DNA of 33,627 nt from an uncultured Collinsella sp. (GCA_900548265.1 URKG01000023.1:1-33627), one strand, 5' to 3'; positions 15,571 to 22,532 are shown, counted from the first letter of the stretch. The notes: a model not told the origin generated them from the letters alone. Translations and numbers: made by a program.

Positions 15571-15598
15571 CCTAGGTTCGCATCTACGAACCTAGGCA
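15571..15598. promoter_or_regulatory. Perfect 11-bp inverted repeat between divergent luxR and surface-protein genes
   Basis: GCCTAGGTTCG (15571-15581) and CGAACCTAGGC (15588-15598) are perfect inverted arms with a 6-nt spacer. The site lies 105 nt from the luxR start and 96 nt from the surface-protein start. The symmetry and position fit an operator bound by a dimer such as the adjacent LuxR-type regulator. It has no GGGGAC core, which sets it apart from the dispersed elements. It could alternatively be a plain hairpin. Confidence 0.55.
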
Positions 15599-15632
15599 TA
15601 TGGAGTCATTTGGCACATCTTGGTGGTACAGG

Positions 15633-15667
15633 ACCGCCACAAAGGGGACAGGCACCTTTGTGGCGGT
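15633..15667. repeat. GGGGACAGG-core palindrome in surface-protein leader
   Basis: A perfect 13-bp stem, ACCGCCACAAAGG (15633-15645) with CCTTTGTGGCGGT (15655-15667), has the loop GGACAGGCA. The core is identical to that at 14033-14045 but the arms differ partly. It lies 15 nt before the ribosome binding site of the surface-protein gene and may affect its translation or transcription. Confidence 0.88.
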
Positions 15668-15693
15668 ATGTCCCTACGACCAAGGAGGCCGTT

Positions 15694-17664
15694 ATGAACG
15701 GAAGTCACTTCGATAAGCAAACTCAGCGTGAGCGCACCTGCTCGCTGGTTCACGGTACTTGGCGTTGTGTGGGTGCCAAAATCGCTTGCGCCGGCGCGTG
15801 TGCGCTTATGGTCGGTCAGTTGCTGCTGCCGAGCGTGGCGCTGGCGACGGAATGCGCCGATCCCGCCGCTGGGACGGATGAGGTTGCCGCGGCTCCTGTG
15901 ACGCCGACGGTTGCGGAGGATGCGGCCGCAACGACCGCGCCTGCAACCGATGCTGCTCCGGCGGCGCAAGCCACCGCTGAGCCTCAGCAGACGGCCCCGA
16001 CTGGCGCCACCGATGAATCCAACGATGCGGCACCCGCTGAACAAAATACTCCCAGCGACAACGCCGCCACGCCGGCGAATGACGCCATCATGCCCCGCGG
16101 TGTGACTGATGTTGTTGGCGGCAGCGACGTTAGGGTCAATACGACCGTGGTTTCCCGCTACACGGACTGCGCGCTTCCGAGCAATGTCACACTCGAAAAG
16201 GGCCAGTCGTATACCTATGATTTTCCCGATGTTGAGGGCGGCATGCCGGATGAGCCGCTCTGCGAACTTGTCGAAACCAAGTACTACCGGGCCGATGCTG
16301 CTTCGGGCACCCTGGCTGAAGTCCAGGACACATCTATGTCCGATGTGACGGCCCGCTTTGAGCCTGTTGGCGATTACATGAGGCTGACGCTGACCTTTAC
16401 GGGTGGCGCGGCAGGCGGCTCCTATCGACTCACGCGCAATGAGGCTCTCTATATTGGCACGGCACTGGAGTATACCGGAACTGACTATGAAGGCAGCTCG
16501 ACTATCCTCAACGAAACCAGGTACGATTATTACCTCCGCTACGTCATCAAGAGCGAAATTACGCTCGTTGCATCGGAAAACGAAGCCCTCCATAACCTGG
16601 ACGTCAACGACGTGAAGACCGACTACGCGCCCGGCGAGGCGCCGCGCGCGACCGCGACGATCCCCGCTGCTGACGCCGACAAGTACGAGATCGCCTATGA
16701 GTGCTGGGAAGAGATGGAGCTCGATATGGAATCCGGGGAGTCGGTACCCGTTGCCTTCTGGTATTCCGACCCCGCGAAGTACACGCCGGGCATGAAGAAG
16801 ATTGACCACTTCGAAGAGGGAAAGTTCTACATGTACTCCGTTGAGCTGAGGCTCAAGGGCGACAATACCGTGGCCGATGACTGCAATATGAACGTCAACG
16901 GTCATTGGGCGCACCACATCAAGACCGTCAACGGCGTCTTCGCGCCAAACGCTGACAATATGCTGTGCGAGCAGCCGATCGACGAATGGCGGGCCATCGA
17001 CGTTATCGAGATCAACGGTGCCACGACCACCTTCAAGGCGGGCGATAAGCCGGTCTTTACGGCGAATGTTCCGACGGGCTCCAACTCCCTTCCTCAGTGT
17101 GAGTTCTGGACGGGCAGCGATGGCAGCGAAGTGAACTCTCAGAAGTTCTGGGATCAGAACATCACGAACCACATCGATGCCTTTAAGCCTGGCGTGACCT
17201 ATCGCTACGGCATCTACCTTAAGTCGGCGCGCGGCTTCTACTTTACGCCCAACACCAAGCTGGTGATCAACGGCCAGGAGTGCGGCTACCAGGTCGCGGA
17301 TAGCGTATCCGATGAGGACAGCGGCTGGATTTACACCCTGTGGCTCAACACCGATCTGACCTTTACGCTTGAAGCCACGCCGACTCCCGATCCGCAGCCT
17401 ACGCCGGATCCCAAGCCGACACCGCAGCCTGAGGTTAAGCCCGAGACCAAGCCCGAAGTGAAGCCCGAGACCAAACCCGCGGCCAAGTCGGCCACGACAA
17501 CCGCCACGACCAAGACGGTTGAGAAAACCACGCAGGCCAAGAAGAGCGATGCTGTCCTGGCTACCACGGGGGATACCACCGCGATGACGGTCGCCGCCCT
17601 AGGCATCGCCGGCGCAACCGTCGCCGCCGCCGGCCTCGCCGCGACAAAGCGCCGCAAACGTTAG
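15694..17664 (+). CDS. Cell-wall-anchored surface protein with tandem domains
   Basis: This is a secreted wall protein of 656 residues. The signal peptide has a long polar N-region, hydrophobic core 30-50 and a likely cut after VALA (51). An Ala/Thr/Pro-rich linker covers about 53-130. Several beta-rich segments follow, among them two related blocks at about 307-430 and 436-555; both have an (A/P)G(E/D).P..TA..P motif near the start and an F..G..Y.Y...L.....N..VNG pattern near the end. A Pro/Lys/Glu-rich spacer with PEVKPETKPEVKPETKP precedes a sorting signal, LATTG (622-626), a hydrophobic helix and the tail KRRKR. LATTG deviates from LPxTG at the proline. ATG 15694 follows AAGGAGG at 15682-15688. 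No adhesin family was recognised with confidence. The gene is divergent from the LuxR-MFS regulator, which may control it. Confidence 0.85.
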   Translation: MNGSHFDKQTQRERTCSLVHGTWRCVGAKIACAGACALMVGQLLLPSVALATECADPAAGTDEVAAAPVTPTVAEDAAATTAPATDAAPAAQATAEPQQTAPTGATDESNDAAPAEQNTPSDNAATPANDAIMPRGVTDVVGGSDVRVNTTVVSRYTDCALPSNVTLEKGQSYTYDFPDVEGGMPDEPLCELVETKYYRADAASGTLAEVQDTSMSDVTARFEPVGDYMRLTLTFTGGAAGGSYRLTRNEALYIGTALEYTGTDYEGSSTILNETRYDYYLRYVIKSEITLVASENEALHNLDVNDVKTDYAPGEAPRATATIPAADADKYEIAYECWEEMELDMESGESVPVAFWYSDPAKYTPGMKKIDHFEEGKFYMYSVELRLKGDNTVADDCNMNVNGHWAHHIKTVNGVFAPNADNMLCEQPIDEWRAIDVIEINGATTTFKAGDKPVFTANVPTGSNSLPQCEFWTGSDGSEVNSQKFWDQNITNHIDAFKPGVTYRYGIYLKSARGFYFTPNTKLVINGQECGYQVADSVSDEDSGWIYTLWLNTDLTFTLEATPTPDPQPTPDPKPTPQPEVKPETKPEVKPETKPAAKSATTTATTKTVEKTTQAKKSDAVLATTGDTTAMTVAALGIAGATVAAAGLAATKRRKR

Positions 17665-17700
17665 AGCTGGGTGACGGCTCTCGTTCTCGGCCTCAGCAAA

Positions 17701-17918
17701 ATCTCAATCTGTAACACCAAACTGCCCAAAACGCCTCTAGATGTTACAGATTGAGATGAACCGAATGGCCGCCAATCTAATGTCTCGATCTGTAACACCA
17801 AGCGGGGAATTTGACCTCTAACTGTTACAGATTGAGACAAAGCGGGGGCGGCTGGCACAATATCTCGATCTGCAACAACTACAAGGCTCAACGGGCTCCA
17901 GGTGTTACAGATTGAGAC
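17701..17918. repeat. Array of six 16-bp repeats in alternating orientation
   Basis: Three hairpins lie in tandem. The arms are at 17701-17716/17742-17757, 17782-17797/17823-17838 and 17862-17877/17903-17918. The right arms are TGTTACAGATTGAGA plus T or C. The left arms are its complement, with A-to-G changes that preserve G-U pairing plus one C-A mismatch. All three loops are exactly 25 nt although their sequences differ; the inter-hairpin spacers are 24 and 23 nt. Repeat starts are spaced 41, 40, 41, 39 and 41 bp, close to four helical turns. A half copy is at 33305-33320. Confidence 0.95.
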
Positions 17919-17935
17919 AAAACGAGCAAGCAAGT

Positions 17936-17980
17936 CCCAAACCACCACAAAAGTGCCTGTCCCCTTTGTGGTGGTTTGGG
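17936..17980. repeat. Inverted-orientation GGGGACAGGCA palindrome
   Basis: CCCAAACCACCACAAA (17936-17951) pairs perfectly with TTTGTGGTGGTTTGGG (17965-17980). The 13-nt loop AGTGCCTGTCCCC is the complement of the GGGGACAGGCA core at 14033 and 15643. The ACCACCACAA arm is nearly the same as at 14019-14059. Confidence 0.9.
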
Positions 17981-17992
17981 CGGCCGGCATAG

Positions 17993-18030
17993 AAAAAGTC
18001 CCCGCCGGGCGTGTGCTCGACGGGGACTTT
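17993..18030 (-). terminator. Rho-independent terminator of nfnAB
   Basis: Read on the minus strand, AAAGTCCCCG pairs with CGGGGACTTT (plus coordinates 18021-18030 and 17995-18004) and is followed by a U-run. It lies just after the nfnB stop codon. Confidence 0.85.
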
Positions 18031-18058
18031 GCCGTTTGATGGCTAACGCTGAGGGTGA

Positions 18059-19468
18059 CTACTCGCCCAGCAGGCTCTTGGTGATGGAAGCGGCGGCCTT
18101 CTTGCCGGCGCCCATCGCCAGAATGACCGTAGCGGCACCGGTGACGATGTCGCCGCCAGCCCAGATGCGGGGATCGGTGGTCTGGCCGGTCTCCTCGTCG
18201 GCGACGATGTAGCCCCACTTGTTGAGCTCCATCTTGCCGCCGATCTTCTTTGCGAAGGGGTTGGCGTTGGTGCCGATAGCCGAGATTGCGACGTCGCAGG
18301 GGATCTCCTCGATGGCGCCCTCGATGGGCACCGGGCGACGACGGCCGGACTCGTCGGGCTCGCCGAGCTCCATCTTCTGGACCTTGACGGCGCACACGGA
18401 GCCGTCCTCGCCAGCGACAAACTCGAGCGGGGAGACGAGCGGCAGAACCTCGACGCCCTCGGCCTTGGCGTGGTGCAGCTCGGCACGACGGCAAGGCATC
18501 TCATCCTCGGTACGACGGTAGGCGATGATGGCGTGCTCGGCGCCCAGGCGCTTGGCGGTACGGACGGCGTCCATAGCCACGTTGCCGCCACCAAAGACAA
18601 CGACGTTCTTGCCGTGCTTGGTGGGGGTGTCGTACTCGGGGAACTTGTTGGCCTTCATCAGGTTCACGCGGGTGAGGTACTCGTTCGCGAAGAAGACGTT
18701 GGGCAGGTTCTCGCCGGGGACGTTGAGGAACTTGGGCAGGCCAGCGCCGGTCGCCACGTAGATGGCGTCGAAGCCCTGCTCGAACAGCTCTTCGGCCGTG
18801 GCCATGTTGCCCACGACGGAGTTGTACTCAAACTTAACGCCCATGTCCTCCAGGCCGTCAATCTCGCGCTTGACGACTGCCTTGGGCAGACGGAACTCGG
18901 GGATGCCGTAGACCAGCACGCCGCCGCCGGTGAAGAAGGCCTCAAAGACGGTAACGTCAAAACCGTTACGGGCGAGCTCGCCGGCGCAGGTGATGCCGGA
19001 CGGGCCGGAGCCGACGACGGCGACCTTCTTGCCGTTCTTGGGGGCCATCTTGGGCGTGGAGGCGAGCTCGGGGCGATCACCCAGGAAGCGCTCGAGCTGG
19101 CCGATGGCCACGGGCTCGGACTTTTTACCACGGATGCACTTGCCCTCGCACTGGTTCTCCTGCGGGCAGACACGGCCGCAGATGGCGGGAAGCATGGAGT
19201 CCTCGCGGATGGTATCGAGAGCGCCGCCGAAGTCCTTCGCGCGGATCTGCTCGATAAAGCGGGGGATGTTGATGTTGACGGGGCAGCCCTCAACACAGAA
19301 CGGCTTCTTGCAGTTGAGGCAGCGCTCGGCCTCGGCCAGCGCCATCTCCTCGGTGAAGCCCTTGTCGACGGGGCGGAAGTCGCAGGCGCGCTCGGCAGCC
19401 GGCTCCTCGTTATCGGGGGTGCGGGGCGACTTCATATCGGCAACGAAACGACCGTTAACTAGTGGCAT
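18059..19468 (-). CDS. nfnB: NfnB-like subunit of NADH-dependent reduced ferredoxin:NADP+ oxidoreductase
   Basis: This is a 469-residue flavoprotein of the glutamate-synthase small-subunit family. The N-terminal Fe-S domain has Cys50, Cys53, Cys58 and Cys62 and Cys97, Cys101, Cys107 and Cys111. A first FAD-binding Rossmann motif (VVGSGPSGITCAGELA) is followed by GVLVYGIPEFRLPK and a second nucleotide-binding motif (VVVFGGGNVAMDAVRTA). The C-terminal block is DPRIWAGGDIVTGAATVILA. Such genes are often labelled gltD/gltA, but pairing with an NfnA-like partner, overlapping by 10 nt, points to the electron-bifurcating NfnAB transhydrogenase, which couples ferredoxin, NADH and NADPH. No large glutamate synthase subunit is present. 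Sulfide dehydrogenase SudAB is a close alternative name. Confidence 0.87.
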   Translation of the reverse strand: MPLVNGRFVADMKSPRTPDNEEPAAERACDFRPVDKGFTEEMALAEAERCLNCKKPFCVEGCPVNINIPRFIEQIRAKDFGGALDTIREDSMLPAICGRVCPQENQCEGKCIRGKKSEPVAIGQLERFLGDRPELASTPKMAPKNGKKVAVVGSGPSGITCAGELARNGFDVTVFEAFFTGGGVLVYGIPEFRLPKAVVKREIDGLEDMGVKFEYNSVVGNMATAEELFEQGFDAIYVATGAGLPKFLNVPGENLPNVFFANEYLTRVNLMKANKFPEYDTPTKHGKNVVVFGGGNVAMDAVRTAKRLGAEHAIIAYRRTEDEMPCRRAELHHAKAEGVEVLPLVSPLEFVAGEDGSVCAVKVQKMELGEPDESGRRRPVPIEGAIEEIPCDVAISAIGTNANPFAKKIGGKMELNKWGYIVADEETGQTTDPRIWAGGDIVTGAATVILAMGAGKKAAASITKSLLGE

Positions 19469-20298
19469 GCGCAGCTCTTTTCCTCATAGGCCTTGAGGGA
19501 CTCGCCCTCTTCGGAACGGTAAGCGGCCTGGCGGGCACGAAGGTCATCCCAGTCGACCAGGGTGGCATCGAAGTCGGGGCCGTCGACGCAAGCGAACTTG
19601 GTCACGCCGCCCACCTCGACGCGGCAGCAGCCGCACATACCGGTGCCGTCAACCATGATGGGGTTGAGGGACGCGGTGATGGGGGTGTCGTATTTCTGGG
19701 CGGTGAGGGTCGAGAACTTCATCATCGGAACGGGGCCGACGCAGAAGACCTGGCTCACGGCCTTGTCCTGCAGCAGGCGCTCCAACGGAGCGGTGACAAC
19801 GCCCTGCTCGCCGTAGGAGCCGTCGTCAGTGGTGATGTGGATGTGGTCCTCGTCGAGGAGCTCGCGGAACTGGTCCTCCATGAGCAGGAGGTCCTTGGTG
19901 CGGGCGCCCATGATGGCGTGAACTTCGTGACCGGTCTCGACCAGGTGCTTGGCGACCGGGAAGGCAATTGCCAGGCCGACGCCGCCGCCAATGACGGCGC
20001 AGGGGCCCTCGGCCATCTCGGTGGGAACGCCCAGCGGGCCCACGACGTCGCGCAGCGACTCGCCGGCCTCGTAGGTGGAAAGCATCTCGGTGGTCTTGCC
20101 GATCACCATGAAGATGAACTCGACCCAGCCCTCGTCACCGTTCCAGCCGGCCAGGGTAAACGGGACGCGCTCGCCCGTCTCGTTGGCGCGGACCATGAGG
20201 AACTGTCCAGCGTGCGCATGCTTGGCGATTGCGGGCGCCTCGATGCGGAACTTGAACACCTTCTCCGAGAACTGCGTCTTCTCCAGGATCTTATACAT
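19459..20298 (-). CDS. nfnA: NfnA-like FAD/NAD-binding subunit of ferredoxin:NADP+ oxidoreductase
   Basis: This is a 279-residue protein of the ferredoxin-NADP reductase/dihydroorotate dehydrogenase electron-transfer family. It has an N-terminal FAD-binding barrel (VRANETGERVPFTLAGW) and an NAD-binding lobe (AVIGGGVGLAIAFPVAKHL). The C-terminal [2Fe-2S] ligands are Cys222, Cys224, Cys225 and Cys237 in GMCGCCRVEVG and FACVDGPDFD. In NfnAB, this subunit binds NAD(H) and the [2Fe-2S] cluster. ATG at 20298 follows AGAGGGG on the minus strand. It is the first gene of the two-gene operon. A TATAAT on the minus strand at 20409-20404, about 105 nt upstream, is a candidate -10 box. Confidence 0.87.
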   Translation of the reverse strand: MYKILEKTQFSEKVFKFRIEAPAIAKHAHAGQFLMVRANETGERVPFTLAGWNGDEGWVEFIFMVIGKTTEMLSTYEAGESLRDVVGPLGVPTEMAEGPCAVIGGGVGLAIAFPVAKHLVETGHEVHAIMGARTKDLLLMEDQFRELLDEDHIHITTDDGSYGEQGVVTAPLERLLQDKAVSQVFCVGPVPMMKFSTLTAQKYDTPITASLNPIMVDGTGMCGCCRVEVGGVTKFACVDGPDFDATLVDWDDLRARQAAYRSEEGESLKAYEEKSCACH

Positions 20299-20671
20299 AG
20301 AACCCCTCTCTTGTTAGGGCCGCCGAACCGTGCCTCCACGGAAATGGACGGTAGCCCGAATAAAACCGTACGTGCACAGGCGTTGTGCAGACATACGGTG
20401 CAAATTATACCCTCATGGACATGTCACTTACGTGTGTCTTCGGCGGTTGGGAGCAGGGTTTATCCACTTTGGCCTACCAAAGGGGGAGAGGTTTATTTTG
20501 GCAGGTTTTATCGGGTAAAACGGCAAAGGGGCCAGCCTCGGGTTGCAATGAGGTCGGCCCCCTTTGGGGTGCTATGTGTGTATGGCGGTGCGCGGTTTAT
20601 TGCGATGCGGCCGCTGCGGCGTTTCCGCAGTTAAAACCTGCCAAAATAAACCTATCCCTAAATGATAGGTT
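20299..20671. other. Gene-free 373-bp region between nfnA and pth
   Basis: No convincing ORF is present. It contains a minus-strand TATAAT (20409-20404), a GGGGGAGAGG-core element at 20473-20510, its inverted partner at 20632-20658 and a hairpin between them (CAAAGGGGCC at 20524-20533 with GGCCCCCTTTG at 20556-20566). A terminator-like stem for pth lies at 20648-20672. Confidence 0.7.
20473..20658. repeat. MITE-like pair of inverted GGGACAGGTTTA elements
   Basis: A 22-bp sequence beginning AGGTTTATTTTGGCAGG (20489-20510) recurs exactly inverted at 20632-20653, about 120 bp away, with a GC-rich hairpin between. The left copy has the arm CCTACCAAA (20473-20481) before a GGGGGAGAGG core. The right copy, on the minus strand, has core GGGATAGG. 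The same core and right arm occur after purF at 5450-5476. Confidence 0.85.
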
Positions 20672-20672
20672 T
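20648..20672 (-). terminator. Probable pth terminator, overlapping a GGGA-core element
   Basis: AAACCTATC and GATAGGTTT form a 9-bp stem with a 7-nt loop immediately after the pth stop. On the minus strand the stem is followed by ATTTT, a modest U-run. Confidence 0.5.
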
Positions 20673-21301
20673 TAGTGCTTGCCGTTGGCGGAGGCGGCGC
20701 CGTTGACGTGGTCGCGGGCATAGATCACGCCGTGCACGATTGCCAGACCGGCGGCATCTGCGGCGCGGGCGCAGGTGTCCTGGAAATCCTCGGCCTCGCG
20801 GGCGCGCAGCTGCTTAAGCACGTAGTCGGCGACGGCCATCTTGCCGGGAGGGTTGCCGATGCCGGTGCGGATGCGGCTGAAGTCGCGGCTGCCCATCTTG
20901 TCGATGATGGAGCGCAGGCCGTTGTGACCGGCGTGGCCACCGCCCACCTTAACACGTACGTCGCCGGCGGGAATATCGAGCTCGTCGTGGATTACGAGCA
21001 GCTCCTCGGCCTTGATCTTGTACTCGCGACAGAGCTTGGAGATGGGGCCGCCCGAGGTATTCATGTACGACTGCGGCTTGACCAGCACAATCTGGCGCTT
21101 GCCACCCTCTTCCTCAGCATCGTTGATATTGATGAGCGCGACCTCGGCGCCCGCCTGGTTTTTCCAGTACGTGACACCGGCCTGACGGGCCAGCTCGTCG
21201 ATCGCCTTAAAGCCGGCGTTGTGGCGGGTCTCGGCATATTCCTCGCCAGGGTTGCCAAGCCCGGCAACCATGCGAATCTTAAGCGGCTGTGCAGCTGCCA
21301 T
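20672..21301 (-). CDS. pth: Peptidyl-tRNA hydrolase
   Basis: Pth releases peptides from peptidyl-tRNA that drops off ribosomes. In 209 residues the family landmarks appear in order: MVAGLGNPGEEYAETRHNAGF with the catalytic histidine in RHNAGF, LVKPQSYMNTSG, VIHDELDIPAGDVRVK and GGGHAGHNGLRSI. ATG at 21301 is preceded on the minus strand by GGAAGG at a good spacing. It follows prs in the same direction, with the large hairpin 21417-21522 between them, so the two may be separately expressed. Confidence 0.95.
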   Translation of the reverse strand: MAAAQPLKIRMVAGLGNPGEEYAETRHNAGFKAIDELARQAGVTYWKNQAGAEVALININDAEEEGGKRQIVLVKPQSYMNTSGGPISKLCREYKIKAEELLVIHDELDIPAGDVRVKVGGGHAGHNGLRSIIDKMGSRDFSRIRTGIGNPPGKMAVADYVLKQLRAREAEDFQDTCARAADAAGLAIVHGVIYARDHVNGAASANGKH

Positions 21302-21416
21302 GTTTGTCCTTCCGTTACATAAAAAGTTTAATCAACGACAAAGGCTACCACGCCCGCCGAAGGCGAGGAAAGGTTGCAGCAAAGTCATTTCAGAAAACAG
21401 CTGCCCCGAGACAGCA

Positions 21417-21522
21417 GGAAGCCCCGGACGCGCCGGGAGGGGTTATCAAAGCGAACATCCCGCAGCCGCAAAGCGGCGAGGACGTTCGCTTTGATAACCC
21501 CGCAGGCGCGTCCGGGGCTTCC
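21417..21522. repeat. 106-nt hairpin with two perfect 18-bp stems
   Basis: The outer stem pairs GGAAGCCCCGGACGCGCC (21417-21434) with its exact complement (21505-21522). The inner stem pairs GGGGTTATCAAAGCGAAC (21439-21456) with its exact complement (21484-21501). A small GCCGC-aaa-GCGGC stem caps it. The interior loop between the stems is 4 against 3 nt. It lies 24 nt after the prs stop (minus strand) and could end or protect the prs mRNA. Confidence 0.93.
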
Positions 21523-21545
21523 GGAGGGATGCGAGGGTCGAGCGA

Positions 21546-22532
21546 CTACAGCGCGAAGTCGCCGCCGACGAGCGTGGAGACGGGCTCCTCGTGGTAAACG
21601 GCGGAGATGGCCTGAGCGAACTCCTCGGCGACCGAGATGGTCTTGATCTTGCCGCCGACCTCGACGGGAATGGCGTCGGTGACGAGGCACTCGACGATCG
21701 GGGCGTCGTTCAAGCGCTCGATGGCCGGACCGGAGAAGATGCCGTGGGTGGCGCAGACGTAGATGTCGCCAGCGCCCATAGCCTTGAGCTCCTTGACGTT
21801 GGCGCACAGGGTGCCAGCGGTGTCGATCATGTCGTCGTTGATGATGCAGGTCTTGCCCTTGATGTCACCGATGATGCCCATGACCTCGGCGGCGTTGTGG
21901 CGCGGACGGCCCTTGTGGGCGATGGCCAGGTCGCAGCCGAGCATGTCGGACAGCTTCTTGGCGGCCTTGGCGCGACCCACGTCGGGGGAGACGACAACCA
22001 GGTTGTCGGTGTCGAAGTGCATGTCGTTGTAGTACTGGCCAAACAGCGGCAGCGCGGACAGGTGGTTAACCGGGATATCGAAGAAGCCCTGGATCTGGCC
22101 CTGGTGCAGGTCGAGGGTGATGATGCGGTTGACGCCGGCGCGCTCGAGCAGGTTGGCGACGAGGCGGGCGGTGATGGGCTCGCGCGGGCCGGCCTTGCGG
22201 TCCTGGCGGGCATAGCCGTAGTGGGTGATAACGGCGGTGATGGAGCGGGCGGATGCGCGCTTGGCAGCGTCGGTGGCGATGAGCAGCTCCATGAGCATGT
22301 CGTTGACGTTGCCGCCGGCCACGGACTGAATCAGGAAGACGTCGGCGCCGCGGACGGTCTCGTCGTAGCGGGCGTAAATCTCACCATTGGCGAACTGCTT
22401 TAGCGTAAGGCCCGAAAGCTCGACCCCAAGGTACTCAGCAATCTTCTGAGCGAGGGGACGGTTGGAGGAACCGGAATACACGCGGATGGACTTGCGCATA
22501 TTCTCCGACTTCTCGGGATCATTAATCGGCAT
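21546..22532 (-). CDS. prs: Ribose-phosphate pyrophosphokinase (PRPP synthetase)
   Basis: Prs makes PRPP from ribose 5-phosphate and ATP, feeding purine, pyrimidine, histidine and NAD synthesis. The 328-residue protein has YSGSSNRPLAQKIAEYLG at the start and the GYARQDRKAGPREPITA loop. It also has the DLHQGQIQGFFDIPVNHLSA segment, the flexible-loop region VVVSPDVGRAKAAKKL, and the PRPP-binding loop INDDMIDTAGTL. ATG 22532 is supported by GGAGAAGG upstream on the minus strand; a second start 11 codons downstream (MRKSIRVYSG) would match the shortest homologues. A TACAAT on the minus strand (22584-22579) is a candidate -10 box. It lies downstream of glmU but behind a strong terminator. Confidence 0.96.
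   Translation of the reverse strand: MPINDPEKSENMRKSIRVYSGSSNRPLAQKIAEYLGVELSGLTLKQFANGEIYARYDETVRGADVFLIQSVAGGNVNDMLMELLIATDAAKRASARSITAVITHYGYARQDRKAGPREPITARLVANLLERAGVNRIITLDLHQGQIQGFFDIPVNHLSALPLFGQYYNDMHFDTDNLVVVSPDVGRAKAAKKLSDMLGCDLAIAHKGRPRHNAAEVMGIIGDIKGKTCIINDDMIDTAGTLCANVKELKAMGAGDIYVCATHGIFSGPAIERLNDAPIVECLVTDAIPVEVGGKIKTISVAEEFAQAISAVYHEEPVSTLVGGDFAL

Larger units (their letters stand above)
17665..18058. other. Gene-free convergent region of 394 bp, dense in palindromes
   Basis: No ORF with coding character is seen between the convergent surface-protein gene and nfnB. The region holds the alternating 16-bp repeat array (17701-17918), a GGGGACAGG-type palindrome (17936-17980) and the nfnB terminator (17993-18030). 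Confidence 0.85.

Noticed and set aside
15592..17172. 526-residue minus-strand ORF opposite the surface protein
   Set aside because: The plus strand has a strong ribosome binding site, signal peptide and sorting tail; the antisense frame shows no domain.
17701..17918. CRISPR array
   Set aside because: Repeats are short (16 bp), alternate in orientation, and no cas gene is nearby. Direct repeats of constant orientation are required for CRISPR.
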